Assembly (NCBI GenBank): GCA_943735955.1
Contig: CALSEQ010000015.1
Coordinates: forward strand, 324,501-388,500
Reading direction: 5' to 3'
Length of the DNA stretch: 64,000 bases
Source: Piscicola geometra
Lineage: Eukaryota > Annelida > Clitellata > Hirudinida > Piscicolidae
Below the pieces are notes generated by a model. It was not told the origin of the DNA and did not search any database. It was given only the letters and a program-made list of their open reading frames with translations. This document shows, piece after piece, positions 62,224 through 64,000 of the stretch (within the stretch, counting starts at the first letter, position 1; every line of letters begins with the position of its first letter). Position numbers and translations under genes: made by a program.

Positions 62224-64000
62224 TAACATATATTGCATATTTACACATATTGCATATTTACATATATTGCATATTTACATATATTGCATATTTACATATA
62301 TTGCATATTTACATATATTGCATCTTTACATATATTGCATATTTACATATATTGCATATTTACATATATTGCATATTTACATATATTGCATATTTACATA
62401 TATTGCTTATTACATAAATTGCATATTCACATATATTGCATATTTACATATATTGCATATCTACATATATTGCATATTTACATATATTGCATATTTACAT
62501 ATATTGCATATTTACATATATTGCATATTTACATATATTGCATATTTTCATATATTGCATATTTACATATATTGCATATTTACATATATTGCATTTTTAC
62601 ATATATTGCATATTTACATATATTGCATATTTACATATATTGCATATTTACATATAATTGCATATTTACATATTTTGCATATTTACATATATTGAATATT
62701 TACATATATTGCATATTTACATATATTGCATATTCACATATATTGCATATTCACATATATTGCATATTTACATATATTGCATAATTACATATATTGCATA
62801 TTTACGTATATTGCATATTTACATATATTGCATATTTACATATATTGCATATTTACATATATTGCATATTTACATATATTGCATATTTACATATATTGCA
62901 TATTTACATATCTTGCATATTTACATATCTTGCATATTTACATATATTGCATATTTACATATATTGCATATTAACATATATTGCATATTTACACATATTG
63001 CATATTTACATATATTGCATATTTACATATATTGCATATTTCCATATATTGCATATTTACATATATTGCATATTTAGATATCTTGCATATTTACCTATAT
63101 TGCATATTTACACATATTGCATATTCACATATATTGCATATTTACGTATACTGCATATTTACATATATTGCATATTTAGTTATATTGCATATTTACATAT
63201 ATTGCATGTTTACATATATTGCATATTTACATATATTGCATATTTACATATATTGCATATTTACATATATTGCATATTTACATGTATTGCATCTTTACAT
63301 ATTTTGCATATTTACATATATTGCATATTTACATATATTGCATATTTACATATATTGCATATTTTCATATATTGCATATTTACATATATTGCATATTTAC
63401 ATATATTGCATATTCACATATATTGCATATTTACGTATACTGCATATTTACATATATTGCGTAGTTACATATATTGCATATTTACATATATTGCTTTTTA
63501 CATAAATTGCATATTCACATATATTGCATATTTACATATATTGCATATTTACATATATTGCATATTTACATATATTGCATATTTACATATATTGCATATT
63601 TACATATATTGCATATTTACATATATTGCATATTTACATATATTGCATATTTTCATATATTGCATATTTACATATATTGCATATTTACATATATTGCTTT
63701 TTTACATATATTGCATATTTACATATATTGCATATTTACATATATTGCATATTTACATATATTGCATATTTACATATTTTGCATATTTACATATATTGCA
63801 TATTTACATATATTGCATATTTACATATATTGCATACTTACATATATTGCATATTTACATATATTGCATATTTACATATATTGCATATTTACATATATTG
63901 CATATTTACATATATTGAATATTTACATATATTGCATATTTACATATTTTGCATATTTACATATATTGCATATTTACATATATTGCATATTTACATATAT
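58735..64000 (+). repeat. Higher-order duplication, offset 4,059 bp
   Basis: About 58,735-59,940 recurs at about 62,794 to the window edge. Shared markers are TTTCCATAT, TTTAGATATCTTGC, TACGTATACTGC, TACATGTATTGCATCTTTAC, GCGTAGTTAC and TTGCTTTTTAC (ending at 59,446 and 63,505). Private changes in the second copy include TTTACCTATATT and TTTAGTTATATT. The 34-bp difference from the adjacent 4,093 offset is exactly two monomers. Confidence 0.88.

Larger units (their letters stand above)
44925..64000 (+). repeat. 17-bp AT-rich satellite array, right arm
   Basis: Same 17-mer, same orientation and same variant repertoire as the left arm, resuming directly after the GATA tail of the LINE and running off the right edge (roughly 1,120 copies by length). 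The first full monomer, at 44,926, is the TTGCATACTTAC variant. The variants TTGCTTATTAC, GCATAATTAC, TACGTA, ATCTTGC and CTATTGAA follow in the order seen in the left arm. A one-base-short monomer written TTTACATATTTGCAT occurs near 54,640, 55,557, 57,373 and 61,467. A one-base insertion (CATATAATTGC) lies near 62,652, and a two-base insertion (GTGCATATATATTCAT) near 52,230. No other feature is seen. Confidence 0.99.

Noticed and set aside
1..64000. CRISPR array
   Set aside because: Repeats are directly abutting 17-mers with no unique spacers and no cas genes, and the window holds an animal-type LINE.
1..64000. Telomeric repeat array
   Set aside because: The monomer has a single G, no G-rich strand and no TTAGGG- or TTAGG-like unit, and the array does not end in the window.
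1..64000. CENP-B box in the monomer
   Set aside because: The 17-mer has no CpG and nothing resembling the TTCG...CGGGA core, so a centromere role is not supported by sequence.
1..64000. A new multi-gene system
   Set aside because: Only two protein-coding genes exist here, both from a recognisable retrotransposon; the rest is satellite. No additional gene cluster or RNA gene could be supported.

Overview
This window is eukaryotic, almost certainly from an animal genome. About 60 of its 64 kb is one very AT-rich tandem satellite with a 17-bp monomer (TTGCATATTTACATATA, 3 G/C in 17 bases). The only non-satellite DNA is a single non-LTR retrotransposon of about 3.9 kb at 41,020-44,924. That element has a PHD-finger ORF1, an APE-like endonuclease plus reverse transcriptase ORF2, and a 3' hairpin with a short GATA tail. 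This is the architecture of the L2/CR1 group of LINEs, common in aquatic invertebrates and some vertebrates. The host species cannot be named from this sequence.

Layout: 1-41,019 is the left satellite arm (roughly 2,400 monomers by length). 41,020-44,924 is the LINE: a T10 run, a short AT-rich leader with a 20-bp direct duplication, ORF1 (302 aa), ORF2 (956 aa, overlapping ORF1 by 40 bp in another frame), a short 3' UTR with a hairpin, and a GATA tail. 44,925-64,000 is the right satellite arm (roughly 1,120 monomers). Both arms run in the same orientation and continue past the window edges.

The satellite has higher-order structure. Monomers carry recurring diagnostic variants (for example ATAATTAC, TACGTA, ATCTTGC, CTATTGAA, TTAACAT, TTTAGATA, one-base-short TTGCTTATTAC). 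These recur in the same order and spacing in many places, giving near-identical blocks of about 0.4-2.8 kb displaced by 714, 781, 884, 916, 934, 951, 967, 1,375, 1,409, 1,614, 2,123, 2,769, 2,872, 4,059 or 4,093 bp. The array is therefore a mosaic of unequal-exchange duplications.

The same variant order occurs on both sides of the LINE, and uninterrupted paralogous copies of the insertion site survive in the right arm (about 47,664-47,940 and 51,247-51,520). Comparison with them indicates that the LINE inserted into an already structured array, with loss of 4-5 bp and no target-site duplication.

The two LINE proteins would act together: ORF1p as an RNA-binding, chromatin-contacting partner, and ORF2p as the enzyme that nicks target DNA and reverse-transcribes the element RNA from its 3' hairpin and tail. 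Both frames are intact, so the copy looks young. No host gene, tRNA, rRNA, CRISPR array or operon is present. The very long open frames across the satellite are a by-product of a stop-free 17-mer and are not annotated as genes.
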